A stretch of 64,000 bases of DNA from positions 17,570 to 81,569 of the forward strand of contig JAUNTY010000005.1 in assembly GCA_030538415.1 (NCBI GenBank), read 5' to 3'. How positions within the stretch are numbered: the stretch's first letter is position 1; every line of letters begins with the position of its first letter. This DNA is from Neisseria sp. Its GTDB lineage: Bacteria > Pseudomonadota > Gammaproteobacteria > Burkholderiales > Neisseriaceae. The position numbers were made by a program, and so were the translations under genes. Under the pieces are notes generated by a model, which was not told where the DNA came from, did not search any database, and was given only the letters and a program-made list of their open reading frames with translations. Shown here piece after piece: positions 8,764-17,442 of this stretch.

Positions 8764-8787
8764 TGTCTGTAAAAAAACGCTGCCTGT

Positions 8788-9315
8788 TTACTCGCCAATC
8801 GTCGCTGCGGCGGCATTCACGCCTGCATCCAGCGATTCAACCATGGCGGTGTAGCCGTCGCCCTGTTGCGGGGTTTGTGCGTTGAAATTACGGCCTTGTC
8901 CGTCGGGCCACACCGCATAGCCGCGCACGAGGGTTTGCCCCTGATAGCTGCCCTGGAAGGCTTCCACATAGATTTTCAACACGGGCGCGCTGCTGTTGCT
9001 GCGGTTGGCGGGTATAAATTGATAGCGCGGATTCAGGCGGTTGAGCTTGTTGCTGAAACTGGCGGCCAGCGCATGGTCGAGCGCACCCGCCCACAAATGG
9101 TTGCGGGCGAAATTCACATGATAGGCGTCGGTTTGGTAAACCAGGCCGCCGTTGGCCAGCGGCTCTGCCAGTATCACGCGCACGGCCATTTCGTTGCCGC
9201 GCTGCGGCGGCAGGCTGTATTGGCTGTCGGGCAGGGTGAAGTATTGCGTGGCCTGCGGCGCGGCGCAGGCGGTGAGGGCGGCTGCGGTGGCGCAGGCAAG
9301 CAGTAATCGGCGCAT
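8788..9315 (-). CDS. pqiC: PqiC-like ABC-type transport auxiliary lipoprotein
   Basis: A 175-residue lipoprotein. The signal peptide ends in the lipobox LTAC with Cys17. The rest matches the PqiC/DUF330 family: QYFTLPDSQY near residue 24, then a beta-rich domain with LANGGLVYQTDAYHVNFARNHLWA. In E. coli PqiC is an outer-membrane lipoprotein forming a ring that docks the PqiB needle, so lipids can cross the periplasm. The ATG overlaps the pqiB stop (TGATG), which gives a three-gene coupled operon. Confidence 0.85.
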   Translation of the reverse strand: MRRLLLACATAAALTACAAPQATQYFTLPDSQYSLPPQRGNEMAVRVILAEPLANGGLVYQTDAYHVNFARNHLWAGALDHALAASFSNKLNRLNPRYQFIPANRSNSSAPVLKIYVEAFQGSYQGQTLVRGYAVWPDGQGRNFNAQTPQQGDGYTAMVESLDAGVNAAAATIGE

Positions 9316-10958
9316 CAGCGGCTTCCTTTCGGTGTCGGGTCTTGCACATTGCTGTTGAAAATCAGCGCGTTGGGTTTTTCTTTCAGCGTGTTAATCACGG
9401 GTTGGGCGTCTTTGAGGGTTTTGTCGAGGCTTTGCAGGGTGGCCTGGATGTCGCCGTAAAGCGGCGATTGCGGCGACACGCCTTGCAGCGTTTGGCGTAG
9501 CTCGGCCAGCGTTTTGTTCAGCTCTTGCGGGATGCTTTGCGTTTGCGGTTTGCTGATTAGGGCGTTGGCCGAAGCCAGCGTGGTTTTCAGTTCGGCAAGC
9601 GAGCTGTTGAGTTCGCCGACGGTTTGCTCCAGCGGCAGTTTGTTGAATTTCTCCAAGAGGTTGCCAAGCTGCGCCTGCAACTCGTCGAGGCCGCCGCCGC
9701 GGGTGGCGATGACAGTGTTGCCGTTGTAGTCGGCATAAGGTTTGAGCTTGCCGTTGTTGCCGGGCTGCTCGGCCAGCTCGATCATTTTGCTGCCGATAAC
9801 CAGATTGTTGCTGGCCAGCGTGGCGGTGAGGCCGCGGTTTAAGGCCGTCTGAAACTGCTGCTGCCAATGCTCGCGGCTTTGGCGTGCGGCGTTGATTTCC
9901 ATGCGCTCGGGCTCGATGCGGATACGCACCGGTATCCAGCCGTTTTGCAGCAATTTCAGGCTGTCGTCGGGTGCGAAATAGGGCACGTCGGCGACGGCGC
10001 CGATGTTGAGCCCCTTGTATTCCACCGGCGAGCCCGGCGCCAGGCCGCGCACGCTGTTTTTGAAGAAGGCCACGTAATACAGCGCGCGCGGGCCGGGGAG
10101 GTTGTCAATCTGGTTGCGGTCGTTGTAGAGGATGAAGGTTTTTTCGTTGGCCACCGCCGTGCCTTTGTCGCCGCCCAAGGGTGAGCCGAACGAGATGGCG
10201 CCGGAAAGCAGCGCAGACAGCGGTGCGGAATCAAGCTGGATGCCGCTGCCGGTGGTGTTGATGCTGATGCCGCTTTCGAGCCAGAACTGGCTGTTTTCGC
10301 CCACGAGTTTGTCGTTGGGGCTCTGGATGAAAATAGTGTAGTTGACGGTTTCGTCTTTGGGGTCAAACCGGGCGCTTTCTACCTGGCCGACGGTGAAGTT
10401 TTCATACAGCACCGGGCTGCCCACGCCGAGCATTTTGTCGTTTTGGCCGGAAAGCTTCAGGCGCAGGCCGCTTTGGCCGATGGCGGCAATCGGCGGCATG
10501 TCGAGCACGGTAAACGTGTTTTCGCTCTCTTCGCTCTTGCCGGGCGTAAACGCGATATACGAGCCGGAAACCAGCGTGTTCAGGCCGGTGACGCCGCTTT
10601 GGTCGATGCGCGGTTTCACCACCCAGAATTGCGTGTCTTTGCGCATCAGGTCTTTGACATCGGCGTTCATGCGCGCGCTCACTTCCACGCCTTTCTGGTC
10701 TTCGCGCAGCTTGATGCGGGTGACGCGGCCGACGTCAACGCTCAATACCTTGATGACGGTGTTGTTGACTTCGATGCCGTCGGCGCTGTCCATCAGCAAG
10801 GTGATTTCGGGGCCGGTGTTGCGGATGTTCTGCATCAGCAGCCAGCCGCCGGCAATCAGCGCAATCAGCGGAATCAGCCACACCACCGAGGCAAACACAT
10901 TGGTTTTCTGCACGCGGGCGGGCACGGGTTTCAAAGAAGGGTTGTTTTCGTTACTCAT
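9315..10958 (-). CDS. pqiB: PqiB, MCE-domain lipid-transport protein
   Basis: A 547-residue protein with one N-terminal transmembrane helix (VVWLIPLIALIAGGWLL, about 26-42). Three MCE domains start near residues 50, 165 and 290 (for example SPVEYKGLNIG in the third). A long C-terminal coiled coil of leucine-rich repeats around 400-540 completes it, the E. coli PqiB layout. Stacked MCE rings and the coiled coil form a periplasm-spanning tube for phospholipid traffic. It overlaps pqiA at ATGAGTAA and pqiC at TGATG. The C-terminus is partly low in complexity. Confidence 0.92.
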   Translation of the reverse strand: MSNENNPSLKPVPARVQKTNVFASVVWLIPLIALIAGGWLLMQNIRNTGPEITLLMDSADGIEVNNTVIKVLSVDVGRVTRIKLREDQKGVEVSARMNADVKDLMRKDTQFWVVKPRIDQSGVTGLNTLVSGSYIAFTPGKSEESENTFTVLDMPPIAAIGQSGLRLKLSGQNDKMLGVGSPVLYENFTVGQVESARFDPKDETVNYTIFIQSPNDKLVGENSQFWLESGISINTTGSGIQLDSAPLSALLSGAISFGSPLGGDKGTAVANEKTFILYNDRNQIDNLPGPRALYYVAFFKNSVRGLAPGSPVEYKGLNIGAVADVPYFAPDDSLKLLQNGWIPVRIRIEPERMEINAARQSREHWQQQFQTALNRGLTATLASNNLVIGSKMIELAEQPGNNGKLKPYADYNGNTVIATRGGGLDELQAQLGNLLEKFNKLPLEQTVGELNSSLAELKTTLASANALISKPQTQSIPQELNKTLAELRQTLQGVSPQSPLYGDIQATLQSLDKTLKDAQPVINTLKEKPNALIFNSNVQDPTPKGSR

Positions 10959-12288
10959 AATCAGGCTTTGCGGCAGCAGGGGTTTCAGACGGCCTCTCCG
11001 CGCGGGCTTTGTCCCAAAGCAGGCGCGGGTCGAAAAAATAGGCGGAAAGCATGGTCAGCAATACCACCAGGCAGAAATACAGCGAAGCGGGGCCGGGCGT
11101 CACCCTGGCCAGCGGCGTATAAAACGCGCTCATCAAAATAATAATCACAAAAATATCAATCATCGACCAGCGCCCGACGGCATCAGTGATGCGGTAGAGG
11201 CGCGACAACGCGTGTGCGCCCAAGGGCGGGCGTGAACGTGTGCGGGCGCAGGCAATCAGAAAGCCCATCGAGGCGATTTTGAGCGTGGGCACCAAAATGC
11301 TGGCGCTGAAAATAATCACCGCAATCAGCTTGTCGCCGTCGCGCCACATATAGGCGATGCCGTTGAGGATGGTGCTGATTTCGGTGGTCATCGGGTTGGA
11401 CGAAATCATGATCGGCAACAGATTGGCAGGCACATACAACACAGCCGCCGCCAGCAGGAAAGCCAGCGAAATGGCCAGGCTTTTGGGGCGGCGACGAAAC
11501 AGCGCCGAGCCGCACACGCCGCAGACAGTTTCGTTTTTATCGCGGAAATACAGGCATCTGCTGCAGCATATTTTGTCGTCGGAGGCCGTCTGAATGGCAT
11601 TATAGCCGCGGATATGGTGGATTTTGTAATACACCCAGTGCTGAGGAATCGACACCGACGTGCGGATGAGCATCACCGCCAGCGCAAACATCAGATAAAA
11701 TGCCGCGCCGAATTCCACCGCCGCCACCGCCGAGAGCTTGATATAGGCCACCAGCGTCGACACGAAAAACACGTCCACCATAATCCAGTGGCGCAGCCGC
11801 GCCAGCGTGCGCGTGGCGTAAAACAGGCCGGGGTAGATTTTCCGGAGCGCCAGCGCGGTGTACACATACAGGCACAACAGCAAAAACAGCAGCGGCGTGC
11901 CGAAGGTGAGCACAAACATCACTTCGGCCAGAAAACCGAAATCCTGCACAATCAGGCTTTTCAACATGGCCGGCAGCGACAGGATGGCCGTGACGCTGCC
12001 CAGTTGCACCCTGACAAACATCATGCTGTAAACGCAGGCCATCAGAATCAGCGCCGCCGACGCATACGCCAACGGCGCCACATAAGGGTTTTTCTCCACT
12101 TCCACCAATTCGAAACCGCAATTGCCGCAATGCGCCTCCTGCCCCTGGCGCAGGCGCGGCAAATCCGTCCGCTGCCCGCATTCGGGGCAGTCAAGCGAGT
12201 GCGCGGGCAGCGTCGCGTCGGGGCGGAACAGCTGGTAGCGCCACCAGCGCCGATAGCTGTTGACCGGTTTGTAGATAATGGGCGGCAT
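10951..12288 (-). CDS. pqiA: PqiA, inner-membrane partner of PqiB
   Basis: From ATG 12288 the protein has 445 residues; the open frame reaches 12363, but a TATAAT box at 12332-12337 suggests transcription starts inside that extension. Two zinc-ribbon motifs stand ahead of the two membrane halves: CPECG...CGNCG near residues 35-60 and CCSRC...CGVCG near 240-260. Each half has about four transmembrane segments, as in the PqiA family. PqiA is the inner-membrane partner that loads lipid into PqiB. An uptake sequence directly precedes the ATG, and the ribosome site is weak. Confidence 0.88.
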   Translation of the reverse strand: MPPIIYKPVNSYRRWWRYQLFRPDATLPAHSLDCPECGQRTDLPRLRQGQEAHCGNCGFELVEVEKNPYVAPLAYASAALILMACVYSMMFVRVQLGSVTAILSLPAMLKSLIVQDFGFLAEVMFVLTFGTPLLFLLLCLYVYTALALRKIYPGLFYATRTLARLRHWIMVDVFFVSTLVAYIKLSAVAAVEFGAAFYLMFALAVMLIRTSVSIPQHWVYYKIHHIRGYNAIQTASDDKICCSRCLYFRDKNETVCGVCGSALFRRRPKSLAISLAFLLAAAVLYVPANLLPIMISSNPMTTEISTILNGIAYMWRDGDKLIAVIIFSASILVPTLKIASMGFLIACARTRSRPPLGAHALSRLYRITDAVGRWSMIDIFVIIILMSAFYTPLARVTPGPASLYFCLVVLLTMLSAYFFDPRLLWDKARAERPSETPAAAKPDYE

Positions 12289-12331
12289 GGTTTCAGACGG
12301 CCTGAACGGTTGAATCTGTTGTGGAAACGGC

Positions 12332-12337
12332 ATTATA
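12332..12337 (-). promoter_or_regulatory. Possible -10 box of pqiABC
   Basis: TATAAT on the minus strand, 44 bases upstream of the chosen pqiA ATG. No good -35 box is seen at 17 bases spacing, so the promoter is tentative. Confidence 0.35.
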
Positions 12338-12362
12338 ACGGAAAAAACGGCAGATAAAGGCA

Positions 12363-12393
12363 AAGGCCGTCTTAAAGTGTTCAGACGGCCTTT
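12363..12393. terminator. Uptake-sequence hairpin between pqiA and the receptor gene
   Basis: AAGGCCGTCTTAAAG and its near complement separate the divergent pqiA and TonB-receptor genes. One arm carries a C-to-T change in the uptake core. Confidence 0.4.
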
Positions 12394-12433
12394 GCTGCAT
12401 GATTTGTTTTCATAATAATTATTTTTAGCTATT

Positions 12434-12452
12434 GATAATCATAATCATAAAC
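12434..12452. promoter_or_regulatory. Probable Fur box of the TonB-receptor gene
   Basis: GATAATCATAATCATAAAC matches the 19-base Fur consensus GATAATGATAATCATTATC at most positions. An AT-rich ATAATAATTATTTTTAG stretch just upstream may be a second, weaker site. It lies 48 bases before the receptor ATG and overlaps a plausible promoter (TTGATA ... TATAGC), the usual position for iron-dependent repression. Confidence 0.7.
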
Positions 12453-12499
12453 TATAGCATCGTCTGGATGATTACGTCTAATTACATGGGAGCCAGCAA

Positions 12500-15400
12500 A
12501 TGGGAAAACAAAGTTTCAAACTGAAAATTCTGGTAGTGATGATTGCCGGCATCAGCATCTGCGCCACGGCGGCAGCAGAAGAGAACGTACCGGCGGCAGA
12601 GGCGCAACAGGGAGTGGAGTTGCAGAGTGTGGTGGTGGAAGGCAAACGCCTCACCGCCGACCAAAAAGGCGAAGCCGCCGTATTCAGCAAAAACGTATCC
12701 AACGTTTACGCTGGGCGGGAATATCTCGAGCGCTACCGCGTTGATTCCGCCGGCGACATTTTAAAAGGGCTCAACGGCGTCTACAACATGAACACCCGCA
12801 CCGCAGGCGGCGCGATTACACCCAATATCCGCGGCGTGGCGGGCAAGGGGCGCATCCCGCTCACCATCGACGGCACCGAACAAACTGTAGATGTGTGGCT
12901 CAACAACTACGGCGTGGGCGACCGCAACTATGTCGACCCCGCGCTGTTTCGCAGTATCGCCGTAGAAAAAAGCCCCGCCATGACGCGCGGCATGAAATCG
13001 GGCGTGGGCGGCAGCATCGCCATCCGCACCATCGAGCCGGAAGACATTATTCCCGAAGGCAAAAAATGGGGGGTTGAAGTCAAAACCGAGGTTTCCAATA
13101 ATACCGTCAAGCCGAAAAACGATTTGGGGCAATATCTGGGTTGGCCGGATTACCGCACCCTCCCCGGCGGCGCCACTGCCGACGGCGCGGGCGGCGGCGC
13201 AGATCCGTTTACCGGGCAATGGAGTCCGAACGCGCTCATCCTCGACGGCCTCGCACCACCCGAAAACAAAAGCAGCAGCGACAACTACAAATTCAGCGGC
13301 GACAAAGCGCTGATGCTTTCCGCCGCCTTCAAAACCGACCTTACCGACGGCCTGGCCGCCTACAGCCACCGCAGTAAAGGCAATTATTTTGCCGGCAAGC
13401 GCGGCGCGGAAGGCTATTTGAACAATCCGATTTACGACAATGATTGCGCTTACGACAACAGCACCGATGCCACCTGCAAAAGCTCGGCCTCGTTTATTCC
13501 CAATATGGCCAAAATCTATAAGCCCGGCAGCGAAGTATTCAACAGCCACACCGAAACCAAAACCCTGTTGCTGAAAAACAACTGGTATCTGCCAAGCAAC
13601 CAGAAAATCAGCCTGCAATACATGAAAAACGACATTGCTTTCGGTGAAATCAACCCCTTTCAGACGGCCTGGGAGCTGAATTTCGACGAACTCAACCAGC
13701 AATTCCCCAAAGAACCGCCAAAACAAGTACCCGGTACTTCTTCAAAGATTAAAAGCAATACCTACAAAATCGGCTACGAATGGAAGCCCGAAGACAATAA
13801 ATGGATTGATTTGCAGGCCAATATCTGGCGCACCCGCACCGACAGCACACGCCACCAGAGCGGCGGCATGTCGCTGGCCAGTAATCTGGTCGATCCGCTT
13901 TATGATGCCTGGCGCTGGTGCAATGTGCGCAACCGCCTGCCGCCTTCGGCCACTTGGGCCAATTCATGTGATGATTTGCGCGGCGCTTACGGTTTTACCG
14001 CCGATACCACCCAAGACGAGATTATTCAAAAATCATGGATTACCGATCCCGAAATGAAAAAGCAGTTTGCCGTGATTTCCGGCGCGCGCCAAACCACCCA
14101 CGCCACCCGCACCGGTGCCGACATCAGCAACCGCTTCCAACTGCGCGACAATCTTGCCATGACGGTGGGCGCGGATATCCAGCATGAAGAGCTGGATGAA
14201 AACACCCAAATCATCAATTCAGACGATCTGTTCAATATGTACGGCACCGTCACCGGGCTGGCGACGATGGCCGGGCCGCGCAGCGGCAAACGGCGCGAGT
14301 GGGGCGCAAATCTCGGCTTCGACTGGCAGCCCACCGACCGCCTGAGCATCCAGGCCGGCGTGCGCTACCACCGCTTCCGCGTCAGCGATACCGCACTGGC
14401 ACGTGAACGCGCCAACCGCAATCCGCGCTATGCGGCGGGGGGCGGGGCTGAAAGTTATGTGACTGGAATTTATATACCGTATTGGCAATTGCTGGGAGAT
14501 CAGGAGGCAAAAGATTACCGCGAAGTTGAGGCGGCAAATCATAAATGGGGTGCTGCTGCAGTAGGGAGTGAGGAAAGAGAGAGATATTGGCTAGAATATC
14601 TAGAAAAAAAGCAAGTATTCGGAGAAAAATACAATTATCCGAAATATGATGAGGATAGTAATGCCCGGCGTGTGGATAATATAAGAAGGGCTATGTCCAA
14701 TGGCGATCTTTATGGCAATAGATTTAGTGCTGAAGATCCAATTAATATAGATAAATCAGCTTTTTATAAGATTAATGCGGTTGTTATACCTTACCGGGAC
14801 GGTAAGTTGGACAGCAGCGCTATGCCGCTTACTCCGGCAATGTTTGAAGAGAAAGTAAATAATCCGCAAGGGAAAGATGATGCCTTTTATAAATACCTAG
14901 CATGGCCGTATAAAAGTGGTTCGGATACATACGAAGAAGTAAAAAATAGAGCAATACAGGCCAGTAACTTTGGCACTTTCAATGATGATCAGGTATCAGC
15001 CGTTACCCGAAAGATTACCGAAGCCGAAAAATGGCAAAAACCGCAGGATTTGCGCGGCTCGGCTTGGGCACCGATGCTGTCGGTCAGCTACGAGCTTACC
15101 GACAACGGCCGCATTTTCGCCCGCTATGCCGAGATGACACGCTTTCCCAGTATTTACGAAGCCACCGCCGCCACAAGTGGCGGCGGGCTGATTGACAATG
15201 CGGTGACACCCGAATTCAATCTGAAGCCTGAGCGCAGCCGCAGCTGGGAAATCGGCTACGCCTTCAATTTCACGCCTTATTGGCAGCGGCTGCGCCACGG
15301 CGATGTGCGCCTGACCTGGTTTGACAACAGCATCAAAAACGTGCTCGATACCACTGCCGACCGCCGCATCGTGCAATACGACAAAAAAATCACCCGCGGG

Positions 15401-15919
15401 CTGGAGCTGCAAAGCCGCATCGATACCGGCCGCTATTTCGCTTCCTTCGGCGCCACCTACCGCCTGAAGCAGCTTACCTGCGACAGCGATTTGGCCTTCA
15501 GCCACGATATGTATATGCGCCGCGTGCCCGACTGCATCGAGGGCGGCTTCGGCGCCACCCGCTTCTATCAGGCCTTGCAGCCCAAATATTCGCTCAATCT
15601 CGATATCGGCACTCGCCTGTTGGGCGAAAAGCTGGAGCTGGGCATGCGCGGCATCTATCACAGCAAGGTGGAAACCAAGCAATACGATGATTTGATTGGC
15701 AAAGGCATGGGAAGTATTTTCACCACCACCGGCAAACCCTACCACTGGCGGCCGGTATTCCTCACCGATGTATACGGGCGCTACCAACTTAACAAAAACC
15801 TGAGCATGAATATCGGCGTTACCAACTTGACCAACCGCTATTACCTCGATCCGATGTCCAATGTGCCGACGCCGGGGCCGGGGCGTACGGTAACCTTGGG
15901 GATTAAAGGCAAGTTTTAA
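12500..15919 (+). CDS. Large TonB-dependent outer-membrane receptor of a Slam locus
   Basis: The ATG follows GGGAG by seven bases. The 1139-residue protein has a signal peptide (cleavage after ATAAA, about residue 26), a TonB-box-like LQSVVVEG (about 42-49) and a plug domain (about 65-180, with ITPNIRGVAGKGRIPLTIDG). A 22-strand barrel follows, ending in the typical C-terminal Phe (TLGIKGKF). Size and gene context fit hemophilin-receptor (HphR) or gonococcal TdfG-type receptors, but the ligand is not proven. Residues about 640-830 (DNA 14420-14990) are markedly AT-rich and probably form an acquired extracellular loop. A Fur box precedes the gene, so iron starvation should induce it. Confidence 0.88.
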   Translation: MGKQSFKLKILVVMIAGISICATAAAEENVPAAEAQQGVELQSVVVEGKRLTADQKGEAAVFSKNVSNVYAGREYLERYRVDSAGDILKGLNGVYNMNTRTAGGAITPNIRGVAGKGRIPLTIDGTEQTVDVWLNNYGVGDRNYVDPALFRSIAVEKSPAMTRGMKSGVGGSIAIRTIEPEDIIPEGKKWGVEVKTEVSNNTVKPKNDLGQYLGWPDYRTLPGGATADGAGGGADPFTGQWSPNALILDGLAPPENKSSSDNYKFSGDKALMLSAAFKTDLTDGLAAYSHRSKGNYFAGKRGAEGYLNNPIYDNDCAYDNSTDATCKSSASFIPNMAKIYKPGSEVFNSHTETKTLLLKNNWYLPSNQKISLQYMKNDIAFGEINPFQTAWELNFDELNQQFPKEPPKQVPGTSSKIKSNTYKIGYEWKPEDNKWIDLQANIWRTRTDSTRHQSGGMSLASNLVDPLYDAWRWCNVRNRLPPSATWANSCDDLRGAYGFTADTTQDEIIQKSWITDPEMKKQFAVISGARQTTHATRTGADISNRFQLRDNLAMTVGADIQHEELDENTQIINSDDLFNMYGTVTGLATMAGPRSGKRREWGANLGFDWQPTDRLSIQAGVRYHRFRVSDTALARERANRNPRYAAGGGAESYVTGIYIPYWQLLGDQEAKDYREVEAANHKWGAAAVGSEERERYWLEYLEKKQVFGEKYNYPKYDEDSNARRVDNIRRAMSNGDLYGNRFSAEDPINIDKSAFYKINAVVIPYRDGKLDSSAMPLTPAMFEEKVNNPQGKDDAFYKYLAWPYKSGSDTYEEVKNRAIQASNFGTFNDDQVSAVTRKITEAEKWQKPQDLRGSAWAPMLSVSYELTDNGRIFARYAEMTRFPSIYEATAATSGGGLIDNAVTPEFNLKPERSRSWEIGYAFNFTPYWQRLRHGDVRLTWFDNSIKNVLDTTADRRIVQYDKKITRGLELQSRIDTGRYFASFGATYRLKQLTCDSDLAFSHDMYMRRVPDCIEGGFGATRFYQALQPKYSLNLDIGTRLLGEKLELGMRGIYHSKVETKQYDDLIGKGMGSIFTTTGKPYHWRPVFLTDVYGRYQLNKNLSMNIGVTNLTNRYYLDPMSNVPTPGPGRTVTLGIKGKF

Positions 15920-15975
15920 TGCCGTCTGAAGCATTTGTAAGATTAACTGCTCCGTTTCAATCAACTTGTTTCGTC

Positions 15976-16059
15976 ATTCCGGCGCAGGCCGGAATCTATG
16001 CTTGCCGTTGAACAAATGGATTTTATCGGATGGATATGGACTCCGGCCTGCGCCGGAAT
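15976..16059. repeat. Inverted pair of dRS3-like 20-mers
   Basis: ATTCCGGCGCAGGCCGGAAT at 15976-15995 faces a copy with one change (ACTCC start) at 16040-16059. Confidence 0.55.
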
Positions 16060-16212
16060 GACGGAAATGATGTTCGGGCAGTATGTTGAAAAGCCCGCCG
16101 GATAGCTCGCATCAGGCCTGCGGAGGCTGTATCCGATTTACCTGTAAAACCGGCCTGCGAAAAATAGCAAGCCGTTGATAAAAACAAAAAAGCACACAAA
16201 CCACGCCTTATG

Positions 16213-16247
16213 TTTTCAGACGGCCTTTGAAGGCCGTCTGAAAACAG
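16213..16247. terminator. Back-to-back uptake sequences, hairpin
   Basis: TTTTCAGACGGCCTTTGAAGGCCGTCTGAAAA-type palindrome in which the two uptake sequences point away from each other. It lies upstream of the secreted-protein gene. Confidence 0.45.
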
Positions 16248-16327
16248 CGGGTTTTTGCCGGTTTTTGTATCAAAAACCGGAGTGTGCAGTGCTTTTTTAA
16301 ATGTTGTATCTTTTTAGGAGAATGATG

Positions 16328-17245
16328 ATGTCTGTAAACAAAACCTTGTTGGCCGCCCTGTTGGTGGGCGCATTCGGTATGGTTAATGCTGCTACTATTG
16401 AAGGGAAAAGCAGCAAACCTAATTTGGTTAACCCCGGTTCATCCAATACGATTCCGTTTGGCTCAGGCAAACCGGGGCTTTCCATTAACGGTTCCAATTC
16501 CATCAATCTGGAAGGCGGTCCGATTAAATATATCCGCCAGAAATACAGCAATACGGCGATTAACGGCAGCAACGTCAATGCCAACGTAAACGGCAACAGC
16601 AACCCGAAATATCTGGAGCTGAAAGACGTGAACCCGGTGATTGGTCTCTTTACCAACCCGACTTTGGGACAGATTTGGTATGAAAACCGCGCCCACGGCA
16701 CCGAAGTATACAGCGTGCGCCAGATTGCCAATCCGAACTTGCCTGCCGCGCCGAAATTCGGCGGTCTGGTGATGGCGAAGGTAACCGGCCTGCCTGCTGA
16801 TACGGCGGTATATTTCGGCGAATGGGCGCCGCGTGCGGGCAATCCGAGCACCGGCTCCAGCACCGATTTGAATATGGCCAGCAGCGACCGCACGGTATGG
16901 TATGTGGGTGAAAATCCCACCGGCAACACCAAAGGGTTGGCCGCTGCCACTTATGATGTGGTGGGTGTCAACAAGCATACGCCGGGGCAGAATGATTTCT
17001 ACACTGGTGCGGTAACGGCTACGTTTGGTACGGGAAGCAATGGCACAATGGCAGGCGGTATCAGCCGTGGCAACGATACCTTGAACTTTAATGGCGTTAC
17101 GATTGACAATGGCAAAGGCACTTTTACTGGTGCACAAGGCATTGATGGCCGCTTCTACGGCAGCGGTGCCGCCGCGATGGCCGGTATCGCTACCCGTGGT
17201 ACAGGGCCGGGTGACGACATTGCCTTCGGCGGTAAAAAACGCTGA
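16328..17245 (+). CDS. Secreted TbpB/hemophilin-like Slam substrate
   Basis: Of three consecutive ATGs, the third (16328) sits seven bases after AGGAG, giving 305 residues. The signal peptide ends at VNA (about residue 20) and has no lipobox cysteine, so the mature protein is soluble rather than a surface lipoprotein. The C-terminal 70 residues read as a small beta-barrel like the TbpB/Slam-substrate C-lobe (TFTGAQGIDGRFYGSGAAAMAG). The N-terminal 90 residues are Asn/Gly/Ser rich. Receptor upstream and Slam downstream match hemophilin loci such as HphA of Acinetobacter. Ligand (heme or another nutrient) is inferred from context only. Confidence 0.75.
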   Translation: MSVNKTLLAALLVGAFGMVNAATIEGKSSKPNLVNPGSSNTIPFGSGKPGLSINGSNSINLEGGPIKYIRQKYSNTAINGSNVNANVNGNSNPKYLELKDVNPVIGLFTNPTLGQIWYENRAHGTEVYSVRQIANPNLPAAPKFGGLVMAKVTGLPADTAVYFGEWAPRAGNPSTGSSTDLNMASSDRTVWYVGENPTGNTKGLAAATYDVVGVNKHTPGQNDFYTGAVTATFGTGSNGTMAGGISRGNDTLNFNGVTIDNGKGTFTGAQGIDGRFYGSGAAAMAGIATRGTGPGDDIAFGGKKR

Positions 17246-17318
17246 GGCCGTCTGAAAGCCCAATAACCGATGTTTAAACCAGGCAGGGCAAGGCTGCGCA
17301 GGCAATGGCGGCTTGCCC

Positions 17319-17423
17319 TATAGTGGAAAAACTTAATTCCTGCTACGGCGTTGCTGCGCCTAGCCGTACTATCTGTACTGTCTTCGGCTTGCTGCCTTGT
17401 ATTAGAGTAAGTTTTCCACTATA
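17319..17423. repeat. Correia-like element between substrate and Slam genes
   Basis: 105 bases with ends TATAGTGGAAAAACTTA / AAGTTTTCCACTATA. It sits 20 bases before the Slam ATG and separates it from the substrate gene, so it may alter Slam transcription. Correia elements elsewhere carry promoters or IHF sites. Confidence 0.75.
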
Positions 17424-17442
17424 CATCTTGACGGAACACGCA

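Larger units (their letters stand above)
7827..8787. other. Repeat-filled gap, no gene seen
   Basis: This 960-base stretch holds uptake-sequence hairpins at 7966-8002, 8063-8098 and 8727-8763, a dRS3-flanked unit at 8211-8417 and an inverted dRS3-like pair at 8470-8566. Short frames in it read through repeats. Confidence 0.75.
15920..16327. other. Gap between receptor and secreted-protein genes, repeats only
   Basis: Four hundred bases hold an inverted dRS3-like pair (15976-16059), a back-to-back uptake-sequence hairpin (16213-16247) and a CCGGTTTTTGTATCAAAAACCGG hairpin-like stretch near 16257-16279. That last hairpin may end receptor transcription. No gene was seen. Confidence 0.6.

Noticed and set aside
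10342..11235. Long plus-strand frames opposite pqiB and pqiA
   Set aside because: Both pqi genes have clear motifs and coupled starts; the opposite frames have none.
12761..13726. A 321-codon minus-strand frame within the TonB receptor gene
   Set aside because: The receptor frame is continuous with signal peptide, plug and barrel; the opposite frame is a shadow.
16463..17305. Open frames opposite the secreted Slam client
   Set aside because: They lack a signal peptide, motif or ribosome site, whereas the plus strand has all three.
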